DNA of 64,000 nt from Cyanobium sp. ATX 6A2 (GCF_024346355.1 NZ_JAGQCU010000009.1:43499-107498); one strand, 5' to 3'. Positions 25,137 through 34,361 are shown, counted from the first letter of the stretch. Translations and numbers: made by a program. Notes: generated from the letters alone by a model not told the origin.

Positions 25137-25478
25137 ATGGCGAGCCTCACGGCCGATCAGCTGGACGACCTGCAGGCCTTCCTCAAGGACTGGCTGCGCC
25201 ATGCCGGCCGGACCCAGTCGGATCTGCGCCGGGCCCTCAAGGCCGGCTCGATCCGCATGCCGGTGTTGCTGGAGGCGCTGCAGGCCACCCACAGCAGCCA
25301 AGGGGTCACCGGTCTGGCAGCTCAGCTCTGCGAGATCGAAGACCGCTGGCAGCGGGAGGACGCCAGCGCGCCCGCCGAGCCCCTGCACCGCGCTGCCTCG
25401 CTTGAGGAGTCCCTCGGTCAGCTCGATCTGCTGCTCCAGGAGATCCGCGGCGACGCTGAGTCGACGCCCCAGCCCTGA
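25137..25478 (+). CDS. Conserved hypothetical protein, 113 aa
   Basis: A soluble, mostly helical protein (LDDLQAFLKDWLRHAGRTQS; QLCEIEDRWQREDAS). No signal peptide, no metal motif and no family recognised. It is 5 bp after the DUF1232 gene and 15 bp before the PhyH gene, consistent with co-transcription. Confidence 0.7.
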   Translation: MASLTADQLDDLQAFLKDWLRHAGRTQSDLRRALKAGSIRMPVLLEALQATHSSQGVTGLAAQLCEIEDRWQREDASAPAEPLHRAASLEESLGQLDLLLQEIRGDAESTPQP

Positions 25479-25493
25479 GCTGAGCAGCCGCCC

Positions 25494-26420
25494 ATGTTCT
25501 CGCTGCTCACCCGCAAGAAGCGCTTTGGGGATCCCTGGATCGGCCATCCGCAGCTGAACCGCGGGTTTGCCCTGCACCGCAGGCGGATGCAGCTGGCTGA
25601 GGGCCTTTGCCGTTGGCGCCGCTGGCTGGTGGGGCCCCAAGGGTCGGCGCTGCCCTCCGCCGCCCTTTCCGCCCTGGCCCGAGACGGCTGTGTGCAGATC
25701 CCTGACTTTCTTCCACCCGCCGCCTTTGCAGCCCTGCGCGAGGAGGTGGAGCAGGCGGTGGTCGCGGCAGGACGGGTGCGGGCGCCCGGCCGGAACCACC
25801 GGCCGGGCTATCAGCGCAAGCGACCGTTCGCCGGTGGCTTCGATCGCTTCGATGGCGGCACCCTCAACCGCTTTCTCGCGATCCAGCCCTCCTCCATGCC
25901 CCATGCCGCGCGCGTCTGTGCCGATTCCCGTCTCACGGCCTGTTCGCGCGCCGTGATCGGCTTGCCGCACCGTCCGGCCAACACAGACATCTACCTCACC
26001 GTGCACGGTGAGGAGGCGCGCACACCCGACCTGCAGAAGGTGTTGCACCGCGACACCTTCTTTCGCGCCCTGAAGTTCTGGCTGTTCCTGCGGCCCGTCA
26101 GCCCTGAGGACGGCCCCTTCGTCTACGTGCCCGGCAGCCACAGGCTCGATCGCCGGCGCCTGGAGTGGGAGCAGGCCATGGCCAACGCGGCGATCGCCAC
26201 CCGGGCGATGCCCAACGTGGGTGGTTCCTTCCGGATCCACGAGTCGGATCTCGGCGGCCTGGGACTGCCCGGGCCGGTGTCCTTCAGCTGCTCCGAGAAC
26301 ACCCTGGTGGTGGCCGATGTGCTGGGGTTTCACCGTCGCGGTGACGCCCTCCCCGGTCGGCAGCGGCTGGCCCTCTACGGCTGGCTGCGGCCCTATCCAT
26401 TTCTGCCTGTTCCCTGGTGA
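25494..26420 (+). CDS. Phytanoyl-CoA dioxygenase (PhyH) family protein
   Basis: The 308-aa Fe(II)/2-oxoglutarate oxygenase homologue has the facial-triad HxD in LHRDTFF (about 182-188), PEDGPFVYVPGSHRLDRRRL and the distal His in GFHRRGDALPGRQRL with the Arg that binds 2-oxoglutarate. Substrate unknown. The N-terminal 60 residues are an extra basic segment. Last gene of a tight plus-strand run. Confidence 0.85.
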   Translation: MFSLLTRKKRFGDPWIGHPQLNRGFALHRRRMQLAEGLCRWRRWLVGPQGSALPSAALSALARDGCVQIPDFLPPAAFAALREEVEQAVVAAGRVRAPGRNHRPGYQRKRPFAGGFDRFDGGTLNRFLAIQPSSMPHAARVCADSRLTACSRAVIGLPHRPANTDIYLTVHGEEARTPDLQKVLHRDTFFRALKFWLFLRPVSPEDGPFVYVPGSHRLDRRRLEWEQAMANAAIATRAMPNVGGSFRIHESDLGGLGLPGPVSFSCSENTLVVADVLGFHRRGDALPGRQRLALYGWLRPYPFLPVPW

Positions 26421-26508
26421 TCCCAACTGGCGCTAGGCGCAACGGCGGCACCAGGGTTCACGCCGGCATCGGCAGGCAGAGTGGAGAGCCCGTATCCGGT
26501 TGCGTGCC

Positions 26509-26793
26509 ATGGCCGATCTCGCCCCATCGCGCTTCAGCCTCCCCAGTCCCTCCGCGGCTGCAGCGCTGACGCTGCTGGGGACGCTGGCCCTGACGCTGGC
26601 GCTGGCTGAACCGGCCACTGCCCAGCGCAAGACCTTCATGCTCGGTCCTGGCAGCGAGGTGGCTCCCACCACCCAGGTGGTGCCCGTCAACTGCGTCACC
26701 GCCCCCGATGGCACCATCACCTGCGACACCGAACTGCGCAATCCCCCGGGCCGCACCCCCGCCCGGCCCAGCCTTGAGCTGTTCGAGAACTGA
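26509..26793 (+). CDS. Small secreted protein, 94 aa, unknown
   Basis: From ATG 26509, the signal peptide LTLLGTLALTLALAEPATAQ is followed by a short mature part with one Cys pair (VNCVTAPDG, ITCDTELRN) that could form a disulphide in the periplasm. No family recognised. 14 bp before psiE. Confidence 0.65.
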   Translation: MADLAPSRFSLPSPSAAAALTLLGTLALTLALAEPATAQRKTFMLGPGSEVAPTTQVVPVNCVTAPDGTITCDTELRNPPGRTPARPSLELFEN

Positions 26794-26807
26794 GCCGGGC
26801 TGAACCG

Positions 26808-27305
26808 ATGCGCTTCCAGCGGCTGCGGCGTGTGCTCGATGACGCCAACTACCTCCATGTGATCGACCGCAGCGAGCAGCAGCTGGCCAAGCTGCTCGGC
26901 GTGGTGCTGGTGGTGGTGATGATTGCCGCCACCGTGCAGCTGGTGGTGGAGGTGGCGCTGGCGCTCACGGTGGAGGGCACCCCCTGGCTGGACGCCAAGC
27001 TCAACAAGGTGCTGGGCGACCTGCTCAACCTGCTGATCGCCCTGGAGGTGCTGCAGAACATCACCTCCTACCTGCGCCGCCACGTGGTGCAGATCGAGCT
27101 GGTGCTGCTCACCGCCATGACCGCGGTGGCCCGGAAGGTGATCGTGTTGCCGCCCGGCGCTGAGAACAAGCCCGCCCTGCTGGCCGGTCTGGGGGTGGCG
27201 GTGCTGGCCCTGGCCGGTGCCTACTGGCTGGTGCGTTCGCTCACCCTGCGCAAGCCTCCCGCCAGAACAGGGCCAGCCATACGCATCCGGGCTCCCCATC
27301 GGTAG
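26808..27305 (+). CDS. psiE: PsiE family (phosphate-starvation-inducible) membrane protein
   Basis: The 165-aa protein has four helices with the PsiE core DLLNLLIALEVLQNITSYLR and VLLTAMTAVARKVIVL. The family is induced by phosphate limitation in E. coli, though its role is not settled. The C-terminal tail overlaps the convergent Nif11-cupin gene by 65 bp. Confidence 0.82.
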   Translation: MRFQRLRRVLDDANYLHVIDRSEQQLAKLLGVVLVVVMIAATVQLVVEVALALTVEGTPWLDAKLNKVLGDLLNLLIALEVLQNITSYLRRHVVQIELVLLTAMTAVARKVIVLPPGAENKPALLAGLGVAVLALAGAYWLVRSLTLRKPPARTGPAIRIRAPHR

Positions 27306-27786
27306 CGACCAGCCGGTGCCGCCGGTGGGCGGGGATCAGCAGGGCATCGCCGCGGCACAGCTCCAGTTCCTCCCCCGGATCTCCTGGGCTAGCAGGTGCG
27401 AAGCCCAGGCGGGCACTGCCCTGCAGCAGGGTGAGCCACTCGTGTTCACTCTGGTCGTACCAGAAGCCCGCTGGGCTGCTGGCGCTGCAGGAGTGGATCC
27501 GCTCCAGCCGCCAGCCCTCGCCCCGGGCCAGCACGGTGGTGCGCTCCTCGCCAGGCGCTGGGCAGGGACCCGCCAGGAGGTTGTCGGCCGCGGCTGGGGC
27601 CGCCGCTGTCTCCCCCCAGCGCCGGCCGATCTCGAAGCCGTGCTGGCGGGCCAGGGCCACCACCGCCTGGTGATGGCTGCAGTGGCGCAGGGCCTCTCGC
27701 ACGGCGGGATCGGCTTCGCTGAGGGCCACGAAGGCGTTGAGCTGGCGCACCTTCTCCAGGAATTGCTGCAGCTGCGCTTCAGCCAC
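27241..27786 (-). CDS. Nif11 domain fused to a cupin domain
   Basis: The 181-aa protein (GTG 27786) begins with a Nif11 domain (QLQQFLEKVRQLNAFVAL, then AVVALARQHGFEIG, about 1-53) followed after a Pro/Ala linker by a cupin (YDQSEHEWLTLLQGSARLGF; RGDALLIPAHRRHRL, about 90-181). Nif11 is best known as a leader peptide of ribosomal natural products, but there is no maturation enzyme here. The cupin has His residues able to bind a metal. It overlaps the GNAT stop by 8 bp. Confidence 0.82.
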   Translation of the reverse strand: MAEAQLQQFLEKVRQLNAFVALSEADPAVREALRHCSHHQAVVALARQHGFEIGRRWGETAAAPAAADNLLAGPCPAPGEERTTVLARGEGWRLERIHSCSASSPAGFWYDQSEHEWLTLLQGSARLGFAPASPGDPGEELELCRGDALLIPAHRRHRLVATDGEPGCVWLALFWREACAG

Positions 27787-28342
27787 GGGGATCGCTTCGG
27801 TGGAGGGGGCTGAGCGGCTTGATCATGCGCCAGCGCTGGAACCAGGCGCCGCCGAACAGCACGGTTTCCTCGGCCTCCACCAGCCAGCCCCGGCGCTCCA
27901 GCAGGGGCCGGGAGAGCTGGCTGGCCTCGGTGCGCAGCTGCCGCAGGCTCTGGCGGCGGGCCCGCTCCTCCAGAGCGCGCAGGATGGCGCTGGCCCGTCC
28001 CTGCCGGCAGGCCCGGCCGCGGCAGTAGAGCAGGGCCAGGCGGTCGCCTGGATGCAGCACCCCGAAGGCCTCGATGCTGGTGGTCCCGTCCGGCCCTGGC
28101 CCTGCGCCGGCGAGGGGAGCCGTGCTGGCCAGCCCGTACCCCTCGGCCAGGGGCTGCCGCAGCGCCCCCGAGCGGGCGGGGTGGTGGGCCCAGGCGTCGA
28201 TCTGGGCCTGGCTGTAGCGCCCGCCGCTCTGGCTCAGCACCGCATCCCGGTACACCGCCACCAGCTCGTCGTGGTCAGCGGGCCGCAGGCGCCGCAGATC
28301 GGCCGCCGGCCGGCCATGGCTGGCGGCGGCGCTCAGGGACAC
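27779..28342 (-). CDS. GNAT family N-acetyltransferase
   Basis: A GNAT protein of about 187 aa from GTG 28342 (open frame continues upstream but without homology features). N-terminal RRLRPADHDELVAVYRDAV; acetyl-CoA loop replaced by CRQGRASAILRALEERAR, then LRTEASQLSRPLLERRGW. This type is often annotated as a YitH/YafP-like acetyltransferase. Substrate unknown. Coupled to the Nif11-cupin gene. Confidence 0.78.
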   Translation of the reverse strand: MSLSAAASHGRPAADLRRLRPADHDELVAVYRDAVLSQSGGRYSQAQIDAWAHHPARSGALRQPLAEGYGLASTAPLAGAGPGPDGTTSIEAFGVLHPGDRLALLYCRGRACRQGRASAILRALEERARRQSLRQLRTEASQLSRPLLERRGWLVEAEETVLFGGAWFQRWRMIKPLSPLHRSDPRG

Positions 28343-28447
28343 GACACTCTGTGGGACCCGGGATCCATCGGCGCTGCTGCGGCCACGGCGGCATCTCACC
28401 AGTGTCTCGCCTGCCGCCACACTGCCGCCATGCCCGCTGCTGCCGCC

Positions 28448-28843
28448 ATGCTCACTCTTACCTCGCCTGCTGCCGTTATGCCCGCCGCTGCGCCCGCGAT
28501 CTCCCGCTCGTCGCTGGCGGGGCTGGTGCTGGTGGTGCTGCTCACCTGTCTGCTGGCCCTGCCGGCGGCAGCGCGCGCCGAGCCCAGTGCGGGGCGGCAG
28601 CTGTTCGAGGCCCATTGCGCTGGTTGCCATCTCCAGGGCGGCAACATCATCCGCCGCCGCAAAACCCTCAAGCTGGCCGCCCTGGAGCGCGAGGGCATCG
28701 CCTCGCAAGCCGCCATCGCCGCCATCGCCGCCGCAGGGGTGGGCCAGATGTCCGGGTATGGAGTGGTGCTCGGTGAGGACGGCCCCGAGGCCGTGGCCGC
28801 CTGGGTGTGGCAGCAGGCCCAGGCGGGTTGGCCCCGAGGCTGA
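28448..28843 (+). CDS. Cytochrome c6-like c-type cytochrome
   Basis: About 131 aa, starting at ATG 28448 (28430 and 28478 are alternatives). A signal peptide ending ALPAAARA precedes a heme c site CAGCH (about 55-59) and a Met candidate ligand in GVGQMSGYG. It is shorter and more divergent than photosynthetic PetJ, resembling c6B/c6C-type lumenal cytochromes. It should carry electrons in the thylakoid lumen or periplasm; the partner is unknown. Confidence 0.82.
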   Translation: MLTLTSPAAVMPAAAPAISRSSLAGLVLVVLLTCLLALPAAARAEPSAGRQLFEAHCAGCHLQGGNIIRRRKTLKLAALEREGIASQAAIAAIAAAGVGQMSGYGVVLGEDGPEAVAAWVWQQAQAGWPRG

Positions 28844-28871
28844 ACGCGTACTGCGCCTTCAGGCTGAGCCC

Positions 28872-29141
28872 TCAGAAGGCCTGGATCCACGGGTACACCT
28901 GCACTGCGGTCCAGATGCCGTGGCGCCAGTAGGTGTCGCCGTGCACCAGCTCCTCCACCTGCTGCCGGGATTCGGCCTCGTAGATGCCGAACACGTGGCT
29001 GCTGTCCTCGGTGGGCCCCAGGGTGATCAGGATGCCGGCGTCCTTCTGGCGCTGCAGGCCGGCCAGGTGCTCCTCCCGGTAGGGGACGCGCTGCTCCAGG
29101 GGCTTGTCGCAGTAGGTGCCCCAGAGCACGAATCGAGCCAT
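28872..29141 (-). CDS. YCII-related domain protein
   Basis: The 89-aa YciI-like dimeric alpha-beta barrel has the family pattern RVPYREEHLAGLQRQKDAG and the Asp/His pair used by YciI-type proteins (VHGDTYWRHGIWTAVQVYPW). The role is unknown in cyanobacteria. Same strand and 27 bp downstream of the MscS stop. Confidence 0.88.
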   Translation of the reverse strand: MARFVLWGTYCDKPLEQRVPYREEHLAGLQRQKDAGILITLGPTEDSSHVFGIYEAESRQQVEELVHGDTYWRHGIWTAVQVYPWIQAF

Positions 29142-29168
29142 CGGTGGCAGGGTTGGCGATTCCGCAGG

Positions 29169-30407
29169 CTAGGCGCCACCGGAGCCGGACTCCGTGGCTG
29201 GGTGGTGCAGCACCCGTTGCGGGAAGGGAATCTCGATGCCGTGGCTGGCGAATGTGGTCCAGATCGCCCGGCCCACGCCGTCGCGCACGCTGACGTTGCG
29301 CATCGGGTTGGCGATCCAGAAGCGCAGGCTGTAGTTGATCGCCGAATCCCCATAGCCCACCAGGAAGGCCCGTGGCGGCGGCTCCGGTAGCACGCCCTCC
29401 ACCTCCCTGGCTGCCGCCTCCAGCAGCGGGATCACCTGCTCGGGGTTGTGGCGGTAGGCCGCTCCCACCATCAGCTCACTGCGCCGCAGGCGATCCGAGC
29501 GGGTGTAGGTGACCGTGCTCTCGGTGAAGAAGGTCTGGTTGGGGATCACCAGTTCGGCGTTGTCGCGGTCGCGCCAGAGCACCGCGGCCCTCAGACCGAG
29601 GCTGCGCACCTCGCAGGGGTCGCCGTCCACCATCAGCACCTCGCCGGGGCGCACCGATCCCTCGAACAGCAGCCAGAGGCCGCTCACGAAGTTGGAGAAG
29701 ATCTCCTTGATGCCGAAGCCCAGGCCCACCGAAAGGCCCCCTGCCACCGCCACCACTGCCGTGGCGTTGAGCCCCAGGTTGGAGAACACGAGCAGCAGCC
29801 CCAGCCCCACCACCGTGTAGCGGAAGATCAGCGCCATCGCCCGCTGGCTGGACTGGGTGAGGCCCAGGGTGCGTCGGGCCAGCCAGGCCAGGCCGGCCGC
29901 GGGCGGCCCTGAGCCCACCAACACCAGATAGACCAGCAGCACAGCGAGGAACAGCTGCCCCACGGTGAGGGTGTTCCCAAGCAGCGTCAGCGGCAGCAGG
30001 GCCAGATCGCGCACGTTCTGCAGCTGATCCAGCAGGGCGCCAGCCGCCGCCAGCAGATACAGGGGGCGGATCAGACTCGACATCAGCTGGGCCCTGGGCT
30101 CCGGCGGCATGCACCGGGCCAGCAGCCGATCCAGGGGATTGAGGGCTTCCCAGCCCATCACCAGCAGCAGCAGAAAGACGCCGAAGCCGTGGGGAATGCC
30201 CGCCAGCTTCAGGGCCAGCAGCCCCAGCAGCGCCACGCCGAGACCGATGGGCCGCCTCCAGCGCCCCATGGGGGTGGCGATGCCCTGCCACCTGCGGATC
30301 CCGCTCCCCACCAGCAAGGGCAGGGCCACCACCAGCAGCTGCAGCCCCACCGCGGGCCGCTCGAGGTAGCCCACCGACGTGGCGATCTCCTGCACGATCG
30401 CGATCAT
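29169..30407 (-). CDS. MscS-family mechanosensitive ion channel
   Basis: The 412-aa protein has five N-terminal helices and the MscS core: pore-lining Gly/Ala-rich helix GGLSVGLGFGIKEIFSNFVSG, then beta domain VDGDPCEVRSLGLRAAVLW and PNQTFFTESTVTYTR. It acts as a plasma-membrane safety valve during hypo-osmotic shock. Its start overlaps the upstream lipoprotein gene by 4 bp. Confidence 0.93.
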   Translation of the reverse strand: MIAIVQEIATSVGYLERPAVGLQLLVVALPLLVGSGIRRWQGIATPMGRWRRPIGLGVALLGLLALKLAGIPHGFGVFLLLLVMGWEALNPLDRLLARCMPPEPRAQLMSSLIRPLYLLAAAGALLDQLQNVRDLALLPLTLLGNTLTVGQLFLAVLLVYLVLVGSGPPAAGLAWLARRTLGLTQSSQRAMALIFRYTVVGLGLLLVFSNLGLNATAVVAVAGGLSVGLGFGIKEIFSNFVSGLWLLFEGSVRPGEVLMVDGDPCEVRSLGLRAAVLWRDRDNAELVIPNQTFFTESTVTYTRSDRLRRSELMVGAAYRHNPEQVIPLLEAAAREVEGVLPEPPPRAFLVGYGDSAINYSLRFWIANPMRNVSVRDGVGRAIWTTFASHGIEIPFPQRVLHHPATESGSGGA

Positions 30408-31648
30408 CGCTGGGCCTCCCTCGCACCGGCAATCAAAGCCTCGAGCAGCTGGTCGGCCCCTGCCTCGGGCGCGACCGTTTCGTAGGTCACATCGTTGATC
30501 ACCCGCCGCAGGTGGGCCAAGCGTTCGTTATCGATCCTGAACAACGCTTCGGCCTGCGGTCCGAGGCCGGCCTGCTGCCGGGTTGCCTCGAGCGTGCGCA
30601 GGGTGGCCGAGCTCTCCACGGGCACCGGTAACTGCAGGTTCACGGGCAGGTTGCCGGTGGTCTGCAGGGTGAGGCGGCGCTGCACGACCGGACTGATCGA
30701 GAAGCTGGCCCAGCGCTCTGCCGTGCGTTGCTGGCGGGCGCTGGAATTGCGACCGAAGGCCCACACCCGCAGGGTGTTGATCGGTGAGGCCTCCCCACCG
30801 GGTCCGCGGGGCAGCGCAGCCACCCCCAGATCGTCTCCCAGGCTGCGCCGCAGGAGGGTGAGATTGTCGCTGCGGCACGGGATCCAAGCCAGCTCTCCAC
30901 TGGCGAAGCGCTTGAGCATCGGTTCCTTGGCGGTGAACAGCAGCACCCGCTCCTGGAGATTGGCATCGGCCAGCCACTGCAGCATCTGCACCAGGGCCGC
31001 CCGGCCCTGGCGACTCGGAACCTCGCCCCGGGCCGCTGCGGCGATGGCGCCATCGGCGCCAAAGCCCCCCAGCAGCCAGGCGAGGTCCTGGGGCACCAGG
31101 CTCAGACCCACCGGCAGTCCTGCGGCGCTGGTCTGCAGCAAGGCCTTCAGGTTTGCGGGGCTCTCGGGCAGCAGGCTGCGGTTGAAACAGGCCTGTTCGG
31201 TCTGCAGAAACACCGGCAGCCCGGCCAGCTGGCCATCCGGGGCCCGCAACTGCCGCAGGGCCAGTGGGTCCAGCTGGCTGACCAGCTCGGCTGGGGCTGT
31301 CGCCGGCCGGCTCAGATCCAGACGCCGCAGGTCCCGGGCCATGCGGTCCGTCACCAGCAGCAGATCGGGTCCGAGGCCTTCCCAGTTCCGGCGCCGTACC
31401 TGCTGGATCAGCTGGTCCTCCGCAAAGGGGATGAACTGGATCCGTACGGCAGGGTGCAACTCGCGGAACGGCTGGCGCAGCAGATCCAGGTCTTCGATCA
31501 CCGCATCGAGGTTGTCCGGCTGCTGGATCTGCCAACCGGGCAGGGCCACGTACACGAACAGCACACCAGCGGGCTCCTGCTCGGCCACCGGTGGGCGGCC
31601 GCAGCCCGTCAGGAGTATCGCCGCGAGGGCCAGCAGGGCGCTCAGCAT
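30404..31648 (-). CDS. Extracellular solute-binding lipoprotein (family 1-like)
   Basis: The 414-aa protein from Met 31648 has lipobox LLTGC (about residue 16). The body has ABC family 1 binding-protein features (LRQPFRELHPAVRIQFIPF; LPVFLQTEQACFNRSLLPE; LRVWAFGRNSSARQQRTAERW). It is an extracytoplasmic solute-binding protein, perhaps of the sugar/osmolyte class; no permease is nearby. It is translationally coupled to the MscS channel, which is unusual and may point to an osmotic role (inference). Confidence 0.78.
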   Translation of the reverse strand: MLSALLALAAILLTGCGRPPVAEQEPAGVLFVYVALPGWQIQQPDNLDAVIEDLDLLRQPFRELHPAVRIQFIPFAEDQLIQQVRRRNWEGLGPDLLLVTDRMARDLRRLDLSRPATAPAELVSQLDPLALRQLRAPDGQLAGLPVFLQTEQACFNRSLLPESPANLKALLQTSAAGLPVGLSLVPQDLAWLLGGFGADGAIAAAARGEVPSRQGRAALVQMLQWLADANLQERVLLFTAKEPMLKRFASGELAWIPCRSDNLTLLRRSLGDDLGVAALPRGPGGEASPINTLRVWAFGRNSSARQQRTAERWASFSISPVVQRRLTLQTTGNLPVNLQLPVPVESSATLRTLEATRQQAGLGPQAEALFRIDNERLAHLRRVINDVTYETVAPEAGADQLLEALIAGAREAQR

Positions 31649-31718
31649 TCCCTGGCGCTTGCCGGCAGGAGAGAGTTGAATGGGTTCAGCACGTGTCCCC
31701 CAACCCAACCCCCACCCC

Positions 31719-31979
31719 ATGCTCAAGTGCTTCACTCCGCTGGCTCTGCTCACGCTCATGGCTGCTCTGCCCGCGAGGGCCAACATGGTGGACCAGCTGA
31801 TCGCTAGCAACTGCCTGAGGGTCGTGAACGCCGAGATCAAGGCCTCCAGCAAGCCGGCCCCCGACGGCATGGCCGACTACGCCTGCGACTGTGTGGTGCA
31901 GGAGATCAAGACGGGCAGTTCGATCAACCAGGCCTCAGCCAGCTGCAAGAGCCGGGCTGTAGCCAAGTTTGGCTTCTGA
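31719..31979 (+). CDS. Small secreted Cys-containing protein, 86 aa
   Basis: From ATG 31719: signal peptide LKCFTPLALLTLMAALPARA, then a mature part with four Cys (NCLRVV, ACDCVVQ, SASCKSR), probably two disulphides. Family not recognised. Divergent from the solute-binding lipoprotein with 70 bp between starts. Confidence 0.7.
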   Translation: MLKCFTPLALLTLMAALPARANMVDQLIASNCLRVVNAEIKASSKPAPDGMADYACDCVVQEIKTGSSINQASASCKSRAVAKFGF

Positions 31980-31993
31980 TCCCCCGCCTTAGA

Positions 31994-32035
31994 CCCACCG
32001 CCACTCACCCACCGCCACTCACCCACAGCCACTCC
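31994..32035. repeat. Three-copy 14-bp tandem repeat
   Basis: CCCACCGCCACTCA occurs twice exactly and a third time with two changes, in the gap between the small secreted gene and the DUF2256 gene. No secondary role seen. Confidence 0.85.
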
Positions 32036-32048
32036 CCACCGCCCCTGA

Positions 32049-32222
32049 TCAGGGTCCGTCCTGCTCCAGCCGTTGCCGGTTGGCTGGCCGGCGGGCCTCG
32101 CTGCGGCAGCGGTTGGAGCAGTAGCGCACCTCCTCCCACACGTCCTGCCACTTGCGGCGCCACTGAAACGGCCGGCCGCAGACGGCACATAGCTTGGTGG
32201 GGCGATCAGCGTGGTGGGGCAT
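32049..32222 (-). CDS. DUF2256 zinc-ribbon-like small protein
   Basis: The 57-aa protein has the DUF2256 pattern [16 protein letters not shown] then [12 protein letters not shown], i.e. two Cys pairs that should hold a zinc. It overlaps the methyltransferase stop by 17 bp. Function unknown; common in cyanobacteria and proteobacteria. Confidence 0.85.
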   Translation of the reverse strand: MPHHADRPTKLCAVCGRPFQWRRKWQDVWEEVRYCSNRCRSEARRPANRQRLEQDGP

Positions 32223-32835
32223 CGCCTCGGCTCTGGCGCCTGAACACCAGCATGCGGTTGTTGGCTGGCATCGGCGCATCGGCCCGCAGCTCCAGGCCCA
32301 GAGCCGCGGCCTGGCCGATGAGGTCGCGGGCATCGCGCACCCCCATGGCCGGATCGATGGCGCGCAGGTGGGCATCGAAGGCGGCATTGCTGGGGGCAGT
32401 GTGGGCCTCCCCATCCCGGAACGGTCCATAGAGCAGCAGCAGAGCGCCGGGGGCGAGCACCCGGGCCGCGCCGGCCAGCAGCTGGGGCACGGCGGAAGCC
32501 GGCATGATGTGGCACGTGTTGGCCGTGAACAGCGCATCGAAGGGGCCGGCAGGCCACTGCTCCGGCCGGGTCACATCCAGCTCCAGCGGCTCGGCGATCA
32601 CCGTTCCCGCTGCCAGAGCGCTGCTGCCCTCCAGCCGCAGCCGCTCCTCCAGATCGTTGAGAGGGGGCAGGTCGCTGGGCTGCCAGTGCAGGCCAGCCAG
32701 GTGGCGGGCCATGTGCACGGCGTGCTGACCGCTGCCCGAACCCACCTCCAGCACCCTGGCCGACGCTGGCAGCCAGGCCCTGAGCAGCTCGAGGATGGGC
32801 TGCTGGTTGCGCTCACAGGCGGCGGAGAAGCGCAT
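32206..32835 (-). CDS. DUF938 family SAM-dependent methyltransferase
   Basis: The 209-aa protein has SAM motif [17 protein letters not shown] (about 28-43) and the DUF938 segments [10 protein letters not shown] at the N-terminus and [17 protein letters not shown]. Substrate unknown. It lies 14 bp downstream of trpA on the same strand. Confidence 0.9.
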   Translation of the reverse strand: MRFSAACERNQQPILELLRAWLPASARVLEVGSGSGQHAVHMARHLAGLHWQPSDLPPLNDLEERLRLEGSSALAAGTVIAEPLELDVTRPEQWPAGPFDALFTANTCHIMPASAVPQLLAGAARVLAPGALLLLYGPFRDGEAHTAPSNAAFDAHLRAIDPAMGVRDARDLIGQAAALGLELRADAPMPANNRMLVFRRQSRGDAPPR

Positions 32836-32849
32836 CGTTCCGTTGCCCT

Positions 32850-33677
32850 TCAGCGATCGAGGCCGGCCCGCAGCTCGGCGCAGACGTGGCCAGCGGCCTC
32901 GGCAATGGCACCGGCATCATCGCTGTGCTGGTGGGCCGCCGTGGCCATCGCCTTCACCAGGGCGCTGCCCACGATGGCGCCATCGGCTCCCCACTGGCGC
33001 ACCTGGCGGGCCTGCTCGGGGCCGGCGATGCCGAAGCCCACAGCCACCGGTGTGGGGCCCAGCTGCTTGAGCTGCCGCACCAGCGCCTCCACGCGCGACT
33101 CCAGAGTGGTGCGCACGCCGGTGACGCCGGTGACGCTCACCAGATAGGTGAAGCCCCGGCTGGCGGTGTGAATGCGGGCCATGCGCTCCGCTGGGGTGGT
33201 GGGGGCCACGAGCAGCACCAGATCCAGCCCGGCGGCGCTGGCGATCGCCGAGAGTTTCTCGGCCTCCTCGAGGGGCAGGTCGGGCACCACCAGGCCGGCG
33301 GCGCCGGCGGCGGCGGCCTCCCCGCAGAAGGCCTCCATGCCGCGGTTGAGCAGGGGGTTGCTGTAGGTGAACAGCACCACGGGGATCTGCAGCTCGCCCC
33401 GGAGCGAAGCCAGCATCTCCAGCACCCGGGCCGGCGTGGTGCCGGAGGCCAGGGCACGGCTGGCGGCGGCCTGGATCACCGGACCATCGGCCAGGGGATC
33501 GCTGTAGGGGATGCCCAGCTCCACCAGGTCGGCCCCCTGGGCCTGGAGGGCCAGCAGGGTGGCCCGGGTGGCGCCCAGGTGGGGATCCCCCGCCATCAGA
33601 AAGGGCATCAGGGCGCAGCGCCCCTGCTGCTGCAGCCGGCTGAAGCGCTGCTGGATCGGGGTGGGGGCGGCGGTCAC
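32850..33677 (-). CDS. trpA: Tryptophan synthase alpha subunit
   Basis: About 275 aa from GTG 33677 (GTG 33734 would add 19 residues and overlap the previous gene). Catalytic Glu in [20 protein letters not shown] and Asp in [10 protein letters not shown]; phosphate loop [11 protein letters not shown] and [12 protein letters not shown]. It cleaves indole-3-glycerol phosphate to indole for TrpB. The linkage trpA, DUF3007 and ndhL is commonly seen in cyanobacteria. Confidence 0.95.
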   Translation of the reverse strand: MTAAPTPIQQRFSRLQQQGRCALMPFLMAGDPHLGATRATLLALQAQGADLVELGIPYSDPLADGPVIQAAASRALASGTTPARVLEMLASLRGELQIPVVLFTYSNPLLNRGMEAFCGEAAAAGAAGLVVPDLPLEEAEKLSAIASAAGLDLVLLVAPTTPAERMARIHTASRGFTYLVSVTGVTGVRTTLESRVEALVRQLKQLGPTPVAVGFGIAGPEQARQVRQWGADGAIVGSALVKAMATAAHQHSDDAGAIAEAAGHVCAELRAGLDR

Positions 33678-33720
33678 AGCAGCGGACACAGGAGCGGAGA
33701 AGGAGCGGGCTGCTGCGAGC

Positions 33721-34056
33721 CTATGCCTCGCCACCCTCGGAGATCTGGCCCGTTTCGCGCAGCAGCCGCTCCTGATCCTCAGGGCTCAGAGCGGCAAACT
33801 TCTTCTCCAGTTCCTCGCTGGTGTAGGCGTCATAGGCGTCGCGGTAGGTACGCCGCTGCTGCATGTAGGTCATGTTGCCTCCCACAGCCCGCACCAGATA
33901 GGTGGCTGTCCAGCCGAGCACCAGCAGCATCAGCAGGGCCGAAGCGGCGATGCCGGCCGAGAAGCCCTCGAATCCCCCCAGCTGCAGAAGGGCGTAGCCA
34001 GCGGCCCCCAGGCCGAACACCGCCAGCCCCACCAGCAGCGACTGACCCTTGGTCAT
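33721..34056 (-). CDS. DUF3007 family protein
   Basis: The 111-aa protein has two helices ([39 protein letters not shown]) followed by a charged cytoplasmic tail with [22 protein letters not shown] conserved cyanobacterial family next to ndhL. It overlaps the NdhL stop by 4 bp. A membrane role near NDH-1 is suggested by context only. Confidence 0.88.
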   Translation of the reverse strand: MTKGQSLLVGLAVFGLGAAGYALLQLGGFEGFSAGIAASALLMLLVLGWTATYLVRAVGGNMTYMQQRRTYRDAYDAYTSEELEKKFAALSPEDQERLLRETGQISEGGEA

Positions 34057-34310
34057 CGGGAGCCCTGGCCGGCCATGCGCAGGTTGATGAACGGCGAGAA
34101 CAGGATCAGGCCGGGGAAGAACAGGAACACCAGCCCGTACACCCCGAAACGCTCGAGTTTGCCCATCACCATCCAGCGCTTCACCATCCAGGCGTAGAGC
34201 GCGAGGGGGATCACCACCAGGTAGGTGCCGGCGAGCACCGCGTAGAGGGCGATCACCAGCAGGGTGTCAGGCGAGAGGCCCAGCACGGAGGGCACGGTCA
34301 GGGCGAGCAA
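34053..34310 (-). CDS. ndhL: NAD(P)H-quinone oxidoreductase subunit L
   Basis: About 85 aa from a TTG at 34310 (internal GTGs are alternatives; no ATG is available). It has two helices ([41 protein letters not shown]) and the NdhL pattern [21 protein letters not shown]. Subunit of thylakoid NDH-1 for cyclic electron flow and carbon uptake. The unusual start makes the N-terminus uncertain. Confidence 0.88.
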   Translation of the reverse strand: MLALTVPSVLGLSPDTLLVIALYAVLAGTYLVVIPLALYAWMVKRWMVMGKLERFGVYGLVFLFFPGLILFSPFINLRMAGQGSR

Positions 34311-34361
34311 GGCACTCGGGGCGAGGGGATCGGAGAGAGGGTGGGGGCGTGTGACGGGTGG

